From positions 7,067,501-7,131,500 of the forward strand of contig NZ_CP109487.1 in NCBI RefSeq assembly GCF_036227605.1: a DNA stretch of 64,000 nt. Direction: 5' to 3'. This DNA comes from Streptomyces sp. NBC_01439 (GTDB lineage: Bacteria > Actinomycetota > Actinomycetes > Streptomycetales > Streptomycetaceae). Position numbers and translations under genes: made by a program. The notes below the pieces were generated by a model that saw nothing but the letters and a program-made list of their open reading frames with translations, did not search any database and was not told the DNA's origin. Below are positions 42,415 through 51,357 of the stretch, piece after piece; position 1 is the stretch's first letter, and each line of letters begins with the position of its first letter.

Positions 42415-42564
42415 TTCGACGTGTCCGGCGGCGAGAGTTCCTGGCTCCCGGGACGCACGCACGGCGTGCGGTTCCGGTGACAGTGGCGGGACCGCGCCGG
42501 ATTCGCACCGGACTTCCTCTCCATGCCGCCGTATTGGCTCCGGCAGTCCACCACGCACGTCGAA
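42415..42564 (-). ncRNA. Cobalamin (B12) riboswitch
   Basis: Read on the minus strand, a perfect 9-bp outer stem, TTCGACGTG with CACGTCGAA (42556-42564 and 42415-42423), encloses the conserved core: GGAAGTCCGGTGCGAATCCG, then CGGTCCCGCCACTGT, and the B12 box GGAGCCAGGAACTC (about 42433-42447). It ends 38 bases before the cobD ATG. No terminator hairpin with U-tract is visible between aptamer and gene, so control is probably translational. Confidence 0.93.
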
Positions 42565-42614
42565 GGCCCGTCAACTCGCCGTTGACCTGCGGCGCGGCAG
42601 GGGCACGGGATGCG

Positions 42615-42647
42615 AAAAGCTCCCTCCGGGACAAACCCGGAGGGAGC
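42615..42647 (-). terminator. Rho-independent terminator of the pit operon
   Basis: On the minus strand GCTCCCTCCGGG pairs perfectly with CCCGGAGGGAGC across a 5-base loop and is followed by TTTT (42615-42618 as AAAA on the plus strand). It follows the small membrane-protein gene and separates the pit unit from the riboswitch. Confidence 0.92.
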
Positions 42648-42678
42648 CTTCACGCCCGGTCGGCCGCGGGGCGGCGGA

Positions 42679-42900
42679 TCAGGCGACGATCAGGTAGATC
42701 CCGTAGCCCACGGCCGCCGCGATGACGGCGAAGCAGGCGTACGCGCCGCTGCGGGCGAGGGTGGCGGTGCCGCCCTGCTCGGTGGCGGTCTCGTGCTTGG
42801 ACAGGCCCACCAGGCCCAGGGTGAAGAGGGTCACGAGGGCGACGGTGGCGAAGAGGCTGACCCCGAAGACGGAGCCGAGCGCTTCCCAGTCGATCTTCAT
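42679..42900 (-). CDS. Small membrane protein downstream of pit
   Basis: 73 aa with two transmembrane helices (about residues 12-33, VFGVSLFATVALVTLFTLGLVGL, and 50-72, GAYACFAVIAAAVGYGIYLIV) separated by a KHETATEQGG loop. It lies 42 bases after pit, on the same strand, before a terminator, so it is probably cotranscribed with the phosphate transporter. No family beyond that association is recognised; an accessory or structural role with Pit is a guess. Confidence 0.8.
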   Translation of the reverse strand: MKIDWEALGSVFGVSLFATVALVTLFTLGLVGLSKHETATEQGGTATLARSGAYACFAVIAAAVGYGIYLIVA

Positions 42901-42942
42901 ACTGCCGCTTTCTGAATGTCCGGGTCTGTGTCTCTGTCTCGG

Positions 42943-44235
<1,293 letters not shown>

Positions 44236-44282
44236 TTACCCAGGCTTCTGTTTGACGTCAGTGGCTCGGCGACCGTAGGCAA

Positions 44283-44304
44283 CCTGAGTGAACAGAAGAT
44301 GAAC
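44283..44304 (-). promoter_or_regulatory. Candidate PHO box upstream of pit
   Basis: On the minus strand GTTCATCTTCT (44294-44304) is followed directly by GTTCACTCAGG (44283-44293), two GTTCA units in exact 11-bp register. This matches the streptomycete PhoP direct-repeat unit better than the phoX site does, and lies before a phosphate transporter gene. Confidence 0.75.
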
Positions 44305-44521
44305 TGACTTGGGCGGAGCGGTGTACTGGCCCGGGGTGCGATCGGGCCATTCGTCCTGATTCTTACAGTGATAGCACCATTAATGCACGTCAAAGCCGGG
44401 TGAATGAACCCCTCCGCAGAGGGTTCGCCGTGCGCGCGACCCCGCTCCCCGGGCCTCGAATGAGACCTAGATCACCCCCTCCGCGCGCGTCCCTGTACCC
44501 GTCGCGGAAGGATCCGCTCCG

Positions 44522-45688
44522 GTGGCCCGCCCGAGGCCCCGACCCGACACTGGAGCAGTGCGTACCGCGACAGCGACGGCTGCGGCCGTCACGACGACCC
44601 TCCTCGGTGCGGGCGCGGCCGCCGTCGCCGTCGCCCGGCACGCCGCCGACGCGACCCTGCGGCCCGAACCGGGGCGCCCGCTCCCCGGCGGGCCGAAGCT
44701 CAGCGTCCACTCCACCGCTGACGGTCGGATCACACTGACCCGCTCGCTCGCCTCCCTGCGCCCCGGCACGTACGGCCTGGTCGCACCCGGCGTGCACGCC
44801 GTCGTCGGGCCCGTGGTCCCGGACGCCGACCCCGGCCCCGACGCCGTCGTGCGGCAGCTCGTCTCCGTCACCCACGGCACCCTCGACCCCGGCACCCGGG
44901 TCTCCCTCACCCCCCAGGTGTACGTCGGCAACCCGCGCACCGCCCTCGGGCTCGACCACGCCGACGTGGACGTCCCCGGGGAGCTCGGCGCCCTGCCCGC
45001 CTGGTTCGTGCCCGCCGCCCGGGACACCTGGGTGATCGCCGTGCACGGGCTCGGCAGCAGCCGGGAGCACCCGATGGTGGTCATGCCCTTCCTCAACCGC
45101 CACCAGCTCCCCGTCCTGGACCTCGGCTACCGGGGCGACCTGGGCGCCCCCTCCTCCCCGGACGGTCTCGGCCACCTCGGCGAATCGGAATGGCGCGACC
45201 TGGATGCCGCCATCCGCTACGCCCTGCGCTACGGAGCCCGCCGCGTGGTCCTGTACGGCTGGTCCACCGGCGCCACCATGGCCCTGCACGCCTTCGAGCG
45301 CTCGCCGCTCGCCCACCGGATCTCCGGGCTGGTCCTGGACTCCCCGGTACTCGACTGGCACACCACCCTGCGCGGGCTCGCCGCGGCGCGCGGCGTCCCC
45401 GGCGTGGTGCTGCCGCTGGCCGTCCGGGCCGCCGAAGGCCTCACGGGCCTGCGTGCCGACCGCCGGCCCGCGGGCGCCGACCCCGGCGCGCTGCGCGTCC
45501 CCGTACTGATCTTCCACGGCCCGGACGACGCGCTCGCCCCCTGGGGGCCCTCGCGCAGGCTCGCCGCGGCCCGCCCGGACCTCGTCGCGCTGCACACCGT
45601 GAGCGCGGCCGGGCACGGCGCGATGTGGAACGCCGACCCGGCCGGCTACGAGGAGGCCCTGCGCCGCTTCCTCACCCCCCTCATGTGA
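44522..45688 (+). CDS. Alpha/beta hydrolase, membrane-anchored or secreted
   Basis: 388 aa. A hydrophobic N-terminal segment (about residues 14-40, VRTATATAAAVTTTLLGAGAAAVAVA) suggests a signal anchor. The hydrolase core has VIAVHGLGSSREHP (oxyanion loop), the nucleophile elbow YGWSTGATMALHAF (G-W-S-T-G), VLDSPVLDW, VLIFHGPDDALAPWGPSRRLA (acid) and SAAGHGAMWNADP (His). GTG at 44522 follows GGAAGGA at 9 bases. The family includes acyl esterases and peptidase-like hydrolases; substrate unknown. A separate region of repeats begins after its stop. Confidence 0.85.
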   Translation: MARPRPRPDTGAVRTATATAAAVTTTLLGAGAAAVAVARHAADATLRPEPGRPLPGGPKLSVHSTADGRITLTRSLASLRPGTYGLVAPGVHAVVGPVVPDADPGPDAVVRQLVSVTHGTLDPGTRVSLTPQVYVGNPRTALGLDHADVDVPGELGALPAWFVPAARDTWVIAVHGLGSSREHPMVVMPFLNRHQLPVLDLGYRGDLGAPSSPDGLGHLGESEWRDLDAAIRYALRYGARRVVLYGWSTGATMALHAFERSPLAHRISGLVLDSPVLDWHTTLRGLAAARGVPGVVLPLAVRAAEGLTGLRADRRPAGADPGALRVPVLIFHGPDDALAPWGPSRRLAAARPDLVALHTVSAAGHGAMWNADPAGYEEALRRFLTPLM

Positions 45689-45870
45689 AGGGCCCGTGCA
45701 CGATCGGCCGCGCGAAGTGCCGTACGAAGGGCCGGGTGAGGGGCGGTCATGTGAAGGCCCTGTGACGGACAGGGCCCCGCGGGCGGCTTGTCCCGGTCTG
45801 CACTGCGGTGAACGGCGGCAACCAAGGGTTCCGTTTGGGCTTTCGGCCAGTGACGGGCGAGACTGCTTCC

Positions 45871-47292
45871 GTGACGTCCCGAAAGCCTGATGAGCAGTTG
45901 GCTCGCGACTCCAGACTCCGACTCGTCTCGCCGCGTTCCGTCGCCGCGGCCCGCAAGGCGGTGACCGACCGACGCACCCGGCCCGCGCCCAGGCCCCCGG
46001 CGGGTACGCCCGCCACGGCCGACCTCGCGAACCGGGCCCGGGCCTCGCTCGCCGACGCCGTGCGCCTGACCCGCTGGGCCGAGCGCAACCTCGGGGCCGG
46101 AGACGGCGGCCGGCCCGCTCCCACGGGCGCCCTGCCCGCCGCCGACGTCGAACGCGCCGCTGCGGAACTGGGGCTGACGCACGGCCAGATCCAGGTCGGC
46201 TGGGACCGCGCACGGCTCGCCGGACTGGTCGAGGTGCACGGCGGCCACGCCCGGCCCGGCTGGCGGCTGCGCGCCTGGGACCGCGACGACACCGCCGTAC
46301 TGCGCGGCTGGGTCGCCCTCTTCGACGCCTGGTCGCTGGTCCATCCCGCACCCGCCGACATCGCCCCCTCGGCCGTCGCCGAGGTCGTCGAGGCGATGCC
46401 CCAACTCCTCTCCCTGCTGCAGCTGTCCGCCGGCCCGGTGACCGTCCCGGACCTGCTCGACCTGCTCGGGCAGCGCGTCACCGAACTGCGCGACGAGCGG
46501 TGCGAGATCCCGTACGAGGTCGAGCCCGCGGTGGCGCTGACGTCCGCCGGCTCCGCCGAGGCCCGGCCCGTCCCGCTCGCCCGGCTGCTGCGCTGGGCGC
46601 TCGGCGGCCTCGCCGCCGTGGACGCCGTCACCCTCGGCCCCGCCCGGGCCGCGCTCACCCCGCTCGGCAGCTGGGCCGTCTGGGTCAAGCTGGAGCAGAT
46701 CTGCGTCGCGGCGCAGAGCCCCGCCGGGAACATCGAGCAGTCCGCCGCCGCCATGCTGCACGGCTGCGCGCGGCTCACCCCCGGCCCGGCCCGCGCCGAG
46801 TACCGGGCCTGGCTCGCCGCCCGGCCCGTCGGCCACGCCGTGGCCGAGCTGCTGCAGGCCGCCCGGGGCGAGGACGCCCTGTTGCGCGGCCTCGCCTTCG
46901 AGGCGCTGCGCGTGGTCGGCGCCCCCGCCGAACCCGAGGTGCGCGCCACCGTGCGCGAGCCCGCCCTGCGCCCCTACGCCCTGCTCTGGCTCGCCGAGCA
47001 CGACGGGATCGACCCCGACGAGGCGCAGGACGTCCTCACCGCCGAGGAGTCGACCTGGCTCTGGGTGGACACCGCCGCCGCCATCGCCGACCACGGCGAG
47101 GCCGAGCTGCTGGCGCGCCACCTCGACTCCGCCGTCCGGACCACCGTCCCCCGGCTGCTGGACGAGGTCCGTGCGGTCGGCCATCCGCGCACGGTGCAGG
47201 TGCTGGTCGCGCTCGCCGCGGCCCACCCCGACCCGACGCTGGCCAAGGCGGTCCGCCGGGCCGCCTTCCAGGTCCACACCGGCGGCGAGTGA
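45871..47292 (+). CDS. Actinobacterial protein of unknown function, paralogue of the gene at 13795
   Basis: 473 aa from the GTG at 45871; a GTG at 45808 is possible, but codon bias before 45871 is poor. No membrane segment or signal. It shares blocks with the product at 13795: AVRLTRWA near the start; YRAWLAARPVGHAVAELLQAARGED; LLWLAEHDGIDPDE; STWLWVDT; and GHPRTVQVLVALAAAHPDPTLAKAVRRAAFQ at the end. No catalytic or metal motif is seen. The stop codon is the first copy of a 15-bp tandem repeat. It could be a helical adaptor; that is a guess. Confidence 0.75.
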   Translation: MTSRKPDEQLARDSRLRLVSPRSVAAARKAVTDRRTRPAPRPPAGTPATADLANRARASLADAVRLTRWAERNLGAGDGGRPAPTGALPAADVERAAAELGLTHGQIQVGWDRARLAGLVEVHGGHARPGWRLRAWDRDDTAVLRGWVALFDAWSLVHPAPADIAPSAVAEVVEAMPQLLSLLQLSAGPVTVPDLLDLLGQRVTELRDERCEIPYEVEPAVALTSAGSAEARPVPLARLLRWALGGLAAVDAVTLGPARAALTPLGSWAVWVKLEQICVAAQSPAGNIEQSAAAMLHGCARLTPGPARAEYRAWLAARPVGHAVAELLQAARGEDALLRGLAFEALRVVGAPAEPEVRATVREPALRPYALLWLAEHDGIDPDEAQDVLTAEESTWLWVDTAAAIADHGEAELLARHLDSAVRTTVPRLLDEVRAVGHPRTVQVLVALAAAHPDPTLAKAVRRAAFQVHTGGE

Positions 47293-47329
47293 CTCCGTAG
47301 CGAGTGACCCCGTAGCGAGTGACTCCGTA
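47285..47329 (+). repeat. 15-bp tandem repeat carrying the stop codon
   Basis: Three head-to-tail units of GCGAGTGACTCCGTA (the middle one with a single change). The first includes the TGA of the gene at 45871; since the unit is 15 bases, each copy has TGA in the same frame. Copy-number change would leave the protein intact. Confidence 0.9.
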
Positions 47330-47364
47330 GGAGAACGAGGGCGGGGACGGGCGTGCCGGCGGGG

Positions 47365-47760
47365 TCAGACCTGCGGCGCGTACGTCCCGAAGCTCCAGAC
47401 GTTGCCCTCGGCGTCGCGGGCCATGTAGTCGCGGGAGCCGTAGTCCTGGTCGGTGGGCTCCATCACGATCTCCGCGCCGTGCTCCACCGCCCGCCGGTGG
47501 TGGGCGTCCACGTCGTCGACCACGACGTAGACCCCTGAGGGGCCGGCGCCCTCCATGGCCTTGTCGAAGACCCCGCCCCTGCCCGAACTGCCCAGCATCA
47601 CCATGCCGTTGCCGTACGCCAGCTCGGCGTGCGTCACGGAGCCGTCCTCACCCTCGTAGACGGCGACCTGGCTGAAGCCGAAGGCCTCGGTCAACAGCCT
47701 GATGGCCGCCTTCGCGTCGCGGTAGACCAGGGTGGGACAGATGGACGGAACGCCTGCCAT
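47365..47760 (-). CDS. VOC-superfamily (glyoxalase-like) protein
   Basis: 131 aa. A pair of beta-alpha-beta-beta-beta modules is seen: SICPTLVYRDAKAAIRLLTEAFGFSQVAVYEGEDGSVTHAELAYGNGMVML and SGVYVVVDDVDAHHRRAVEHGAEIVMEPTDQDYGSRDYMARDAEGNVWSFGTY. That last segment (GSRDYxxxDxEGNxWSFGTY) is typical of PhnB/glyoxalase-like members. The ATG at 47760 has GGGAG 8 bases ahead; a GTG at 47769 is less likely. Substrate unknown, no operon. Confidence 0.88.
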   Translation of the reverse strand: MAGVPSICPTLVYRDAKAAIRLLTEAFGFSQVAVYEGEDGSVTHAELAYGNGMVMLGSSGRGGVFDKAMEGAGPSGVYVVVDDVDAHHRRAVEHGAEIVMEPTDQDYGSRDYMARDAEGNVWSFGTYAPQV

Positions 47761-47823
47761 GACGATCACTCCCTCTCGTGACGGTGACCCGCGTCACACC
47801 AGCATGGCAGGCGTCACCGACAG

Positions 47824-48726
47824 TCAGCGGAAGGTGTTGCACTGGGCCATGTCGCCCGTCCGGTAGCCCTGGTAGAACCACTGCTGCCGCTGCTCGGCCG
47901 AGCCGTGGGTCCAGGACTCCGGGGACACCCGGCCCTGGAACTTCTCCTGGATCCGGTCGTCGCCGACCGCGGCCGCCGCGTCCAGCCCGTCCCTGATGTC
48001 CGCCTCGGTCAGGGTCTTGAGCAGCGGCCGCCCGGTGGAGGCGTCCGCGACGTTCGTCGCGTTGTGCGCCCACACCCCGGCGTAGCAGTCGGCCTGCAGC
48101 TCGACCTTGACCGCGTTGCTGTTCGGCCCCTGCCGTCCGTCCTGGGCCCGCTGGAGGGTTCCGGTCAGGTTCTGGACGTGGTGCCCGTACTCGTGCGCGA
48201 CGACGTAGGCCTGGGCGAAGGGGCCGCCGGTCGCGCCGAACTTCGTCCGCAGCTCGTTGAAGAAGCCCAGGTCCAGATAGACCTTCCGGTCAGCAGGACA
48301 GTAGAAGGGGCCCACCGCCGAGCTGGCGGTCCCGCACGCGGTGTTCACCCGGTTCTCGAAGAACACGGTCGTCGCCGGGCTGTACTGGCCGCCGCGCCTC
48401 GCGAACTCCTGCCTCCAGAAGGCCTGGGTGCTCCGGGTGACCGCCAGCAGCCGGCAGTCCTCGCGCGTGTTCGCGTCCCGACCCGTCTTGCATGCCTGCT
48501 GCACCTCGGTGAGCGACGAGGAGACCGGCGCCGGCTCCTGTTCCTGCTCCCCGGAGGAGAGCCCCAGCTGCTCCGGCCCCACCCCGAAGATCAGCCCGAT
48601 GACCAGCGCGATGAGACCGACGATGCCGCCGCCGACGGTGGCCTTCCCGCCCGGGATGCGGCCGCCGCCGCCGCGCCTGTCCTCGACTTCGGAGCTGTCG
48701 AGTCTGGCGTCGTCGTCGAACTGCAT
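47824..48726 (-). CDS. Neutral zinc metallopeptidase, YpfJ family
   Basis: 300 aa. A short acidic cytoplasmic N-terminus with a Gly-rich patch is followed by one membrane helix (about residues 32-50), then an extracytoplasmic domain. The zinc site is HEYGH at 178-182 in AYVVAHEYGHHVQNLTG, with the third ligand probably E in KVELQADCYAGVWAH. Six cysteines outside (for example ACKTGR, EDCRLL, TACGTA, FYCPAD) may form disulfides. The C-terminus (WFYQGYRTGDMAQCNTF) is standard for the family. Physiological substrate unknown. Confidence 0.92.
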   Translation of the reverse strand: MQFDDDARLDSSEVEDRRGGGGRIPGGKATVGGGIVGLIALVIGLIFGVGPEQLGLSSGEQEQEPAPVSSSLTEVQQACKTGRDANTREDCRLLAVTRSTQAFWRQEFARRGGQYSPATTVFFENRVNTACGTASSAVGPFYCPADRKVYLDLGFFNELRTKFGATGGPFAQAYVVAHEYGHHVQNLTGTLQRAQDGRQGPNSNAVKVELQADCYAGVWAHNATNVADASTGRPLLKTLTEADIRDGLDAAAAVGDDRIQEKFQGRVSPESWTHGSAEQRQQWFYQGYRTGDMAQCNTFR

Positions 48727-48916
48727 CCCGTACCGCCCTCCACGCGTCGAACAGGTGCGGTCGCGTCTCCGCCCATGCGGCGAGTATCAACCCAATCATC
48801 CCGATCTGCGCCTCGGCCGCTCCGCGGGGCCACTGGGCCGGACGGGGGACACGGGGAGCGGCCCCCGCAGGCCCGACGACCCGGCCCGCGCCCGGAAACC
48901 AGTTGCACACCCCCGG

Positions 48917-48922
48917 TAGAAT
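48917..48922 (+). promoter_or_regulatory. Putative -10 box for a leaderless upstream ORF and the ABC-F gene
   Basis: TAGAAT is one mismatch from the TATAAT consensus. Transcription would start about 7 bases later, at or next to the ATG at 48930. A good -35 at 17 bases is not evident (GGAAAC at 48894-48899 is a possibility). Confidence 0.5.
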
Positions 48923-48929
48923 GTCTCTC

Positions 48930-48953
48930 ATGGCAAATCTCCTCGCGGATTAG
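48930..48953 (+). CDS. Seven-codon upstream ORF (MANLLAD) before the ABC-F gene
   Basis: ATG GCA AAT CTC CTC GCG GAT TAG encodes MANLLAD and ends 61 bases before the ABC-F start. An in-frame ATG three codons earlier would give MSLMANLLAD. The TAGAAT box puts the predicted transcript start at this ATG, so translation would be leaderless. ABC-F antibiotic-resistance genes are often controlled by such leader peptides; whether this ORF acts so is inference. A short CGAAGCTTCG palindrome (48960-48969) follows the stop. Confidence 0.5.
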   Translation: MANLLAD

Positions 48954-49014
48954 CGGCGTCGAAGCTTCGCGTCCTGCCCCCCTTCCGCCGTCCACACCGC
49001 CCTGGAGTATTTCC

Positions 49015-50613
49015 GTGATCACCGCCACCGGCCTTGAGCTGCGCGCCGGCGCCCGCGTCCTCATCGAGTCCGCCTCCTTCCGCGTCGCCAAGGGCGACCG
49101 CATCGGCCTCGTCGGCCGCAACGGAGCCGGCAAGACCACCCTCACCAAGTGCCTCGCGGGCGAGGGCCAGCCCGCCGCCGGCTCGATCGCCCGCTCGGGC
49201 GAGGTCGGCTACCTCCCGCAGGACCCGCGCACCGGAGACCTCGACGTGCTGGCCCGCGACCGGATCCTGTCCGCGCGCGGCCTCGACGTGCTGATCAAGA
49301 AGATGCGCGCCAACGAGGAGCGCATCGCCACCGGCACCGGCGGCACCCGCGACAAGGCGATGAAGCAGTACGAGCGCCAGGAGACGGAGTTCCTGACCAA
49401 GGGCGGGTACGCCGCCGAGGCGGAGGCCGCGACCATCTCGGCCGCCCTGGGCCTGCCCGACCGGGTGCTCGGTCAGCCCCTGCACACCCTCTCCGGTGGT
49501 CAGCGCCGCCGCGTCGAGCTCGCCCGGATCCTCTTCTCGGACGCCGACACCCTGCTCCTTGACGAGCCCACCAACCACCTCGACGCCGACTCGATCGTCT
49601 GGCTGCGTGACTACCTGAAGACCTACCGCGGTGGCTTCATCGTCATCTCCCACGACGTCGACCTCGTCGAGACCGTCGTCAACAAGGTCTTCTACCTGGA
49701 CGCCAACCGCTCCCAGATCGACGTCTACAACATGGGCTGGAAGCTCTACCAGCAGCAGCGCGAGGCCGACGAAAAGCGCCGCAAGCGCGAGCGCCAGAAC
49801 GCCGAGAAGAAGGCCGCGGCCCTGAACTCGCAGGCCGACAAGATGCGCGCCAAGGCCACCAAGACCGTCGCCGCGCAGAACATGGCCAAGCGGGCCGACC
49901 GACTGCTCGCCGGCCTGGAGGCCGTCCGCGTCAACGACAAGGTCGCCAAGCTCCGCTTCCCGGACCCGGCGCCCTGCGGCAAGACCCCGCTGACCGCCGA
50001 GGGCCTCTCGAAGTCGTACGGCTCCCTGGAGATCTTCACCGACGTCGACCTGGCCATCGACAAGGGCTCCCGCGTCGTCATCCTCGGCCTCAACGGCGCC
50101 GGCAAGACCACCTTGCTGCGCCTGCTCTCGGGCACCGAGAAGCCGGACACCGGCACCGTCGTCCCCGGCCACGGCCTCAAGCTCGGCTATTACGCCCAGG
50201 AGCACGAGACCCTGGACCCGGAGCGCACGGTCCTGGAGAACATGCGCTCCTCCGCCCCCGACCTGGACCTGGTCGCGGTGCGCAAGACCCTCGGCTCCTT
50301 CCTCTTCTCCGGGGACGACGTGGACAAGCCCGCCGGGGTGCTCTCCGGTGGCGAGAAGACCCGGCTGGCCCTGGCCACGCTGGTCGTCTCCTCGGCGAAC
50401 GTGCTGCTCCTCGACGAGCCCACGAACAACCTCGACCCGGCCAGCCGCGAGGAGATCCTGGGCGCGCTGCGCACGTACAAGGGCGCGGTCATCCTCGTCA
50501 CCCACGACGAGGGCGCCGTCGAGGCGCTGGAGCCGGAGCGGATCATCCTGCTCCCGGACGGCGTCGAGGACCTGTGGGGACCGGACTACCGGGACCTGGT
50601 GGCCCTCGCCTGA
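49015..50613 (+). CDS. ABC-F family ATPase
   Basis: 532 aa soluble protein with two ABC domains and no membrane helices. Domain 1: GLVGRNGAGKTTLTKCL, LSGGQRRRVELARIL and LLLDEPTNHLD. Domain 2: ILGLNGAGKTTLLRLL, LSGGEKTRLALATLV and LLLDEPTNNLD. The inter-domain linker (about 225-300) is a charged helical pair with KRRKRERQNAEKKAA, the arm that enters the ribosomal E site in this family. Role is probably translational quality control or ribosome protection. GTG at 49015 follows GGAG at 7 bases. A seven-codon leader ORF lies 61 bases upstream, and a strong terminator follows. Confidence 0.93.
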   Translation: MITATGLELRAGARVLIESASFRVAKGDRIGLVGRNGAGKTTLTKCLAGEGQPAAGSIARSGEVGYLPQDPRTGDLDVLARDRILSARGLDVLIKKMRANEERIATGTGGTRDKAMKQYERQETEFLTKGGYAAEAEAATISAALGLPDRVLGQPLHTLSGGQRRRVELARILFSDADTLLLDEPTNHLDADSIVWLRDYLKTYRGGFIVISHDVDLVETVVNKVFYLDANRSQIDVYNMGWKLYQQQREADEKRRKRERQNAEKKAAALNSQADKMRAKATKTVAAQNMAKRADRLLAGLEAVRVNDKVAKLRFPDPAPCGKTPLTAEGLSKSYGSLEIFTDVDLAIDKGSRVVILGLNGAGKTTLLRLLSGTEKPDTGTVVPGHGLKLGYYAQEHETLDPERTVLENMRSSAPDLDLVAVRKTLGSFLFSGDDVDKPAGVLSGGEKTRLALATLVVSSANVLLLDEPTNNLDPASREEILGALRTYKGAVILVTHDEGAVEALEPERIILLPDGVEDLWGPDYRDLVALA

Positions 50614-50977
50614 TCTGGTTCCGGTTACGGTTCCGGTTCTGATCCAGTTCCTTATGGATCATTCGGCTCACGGGTGATCCATCATCTGAGTGAGACGGTC
50701 TCGTACCGTTGCGCGTCGCATCACGGCCCCGGTCGCACTCCTCAAGGAGTGCGACCGGGGCCGTTCGTTTTCCGGTTCCGCGTCCCTGACCTGGCGATTC
50801 TCGGCGGGGGCAGCAGAGTGTGACGGAAGTCATGCAGCGGAAGAGGAGATTCCGTTCTGCTCGGGCGTCCACCGGTCGGGAAATGCCGTCGTACCGACCT
50901 TGCTGAATGGGTGGCCAGGAAGCGTGGGAGGGGTGATCATGAGAAGTCCAGAGCGCACTTCCCATGAGGAGGCACGG
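50614..50977. other. 364-bp intergenic region between ABC-F and HTH genes
   Basis: It holds the ABC-F terminator (50723-50764) and, before it, an 8-bp inverted repeat ATGGATCA (50654-50661) with TGATCCAT (50675-50682) next to two GGTTCCGGTT repeats. I see no gene in the remaining 213 bases up to the HTH start; that stretch probably carries the HTH promoter, since the frame is open but codon bias is poor. Confidence 0.5.
50723..50764 (+). terminator. Strong terminator after the ABC-F gene
   Basis: A perfect 20-bp inverted repeat (50723-50742 with 50745-50764) around a 2-base centre, followed by TCGTTTT. This is the strongest terminator in the window and the only plus-strand one with a T-rich tail. 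Confidence 0.92.
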
Positions 50978-51199
50978 GTGGCCGAGACTCTGAAGAAGGG
51001 CAGCCGGGTAACCGGCGCCGCGCGCGACAAGCTCGCGGCAGACCTGAAGAAGAAGTACGACTCCGGTGCGAGTATCCGGGCGCTGGCCGAAGAGACCGGC
51101 CGGTCCTACGGATTCGTCCATCGGATGCTCAGTGAGTCCGGGGTGTCGCTGCGTGGTCGCGGAGGCGCGACGCGTGGCAAGAAGGCCGCTACGGCCTGA
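50978..51199 (+). CDS. Small helix-turn-helix protein conserved in streptomycetes
   Basis: 73 aa. GTG at 50978 has GAGGAGG 5 bases upstream, which decides the start over the in-frame ATG at 50940. The core AARDKLAADLKKKYDSGASIRALAEETGRSYGFVHRMLSESGVSLRGRGG reads as a resolvase-type helix-turn-helix (recognition helix about residues 41-53). The basic tail GATRGKKAATA fits DNA binding. I recall near-identical short proteins throughout Streptomyces; their role is not known to me. It is monocistronic, before the enoyl-CoA hydratase gene. Confidence 0.88.
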   Translation: MAETLKKGSRVTGAARDKLAADLKKKYDSGASIRALAEETGRSYGFVHRMLSESGVSLRGRGGATRGKKAATA

Positions 51200-51303
51200 C
51201 CCCGGTCCCATCGGTTCCAACGTTCCAACGGCTTCAAGGTCCATCATGATCCGACGGTTCCTTCGGTGACCCCCGGTCGGCGTCCGGTCGACCGGGTGGT
51301 TAC

Positions 51304-51342
51304 TGTGCAGTCACTTAGGCCGAGCTTGCGGCCGACTGCACA
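51304..51342 (+). promoter_or_regulatory. Two-part hairpin immediately before the enoyl-CoA hydratase ribosome-binding site
   Basis: TGTGCAGTC (51304-51312) pairs perfectly with GACTGCACA (51334-51342), and inside them GGCCG (51318-51322) pairs with CGGCC (51329-51333). The GGAGG Shine-Dalgarno begins two bases later. It may be an operator or a 5' UTR structure. Confidence 0.55.
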
Positions 51343-51357
51343 CCGGAGGCACGAGAG

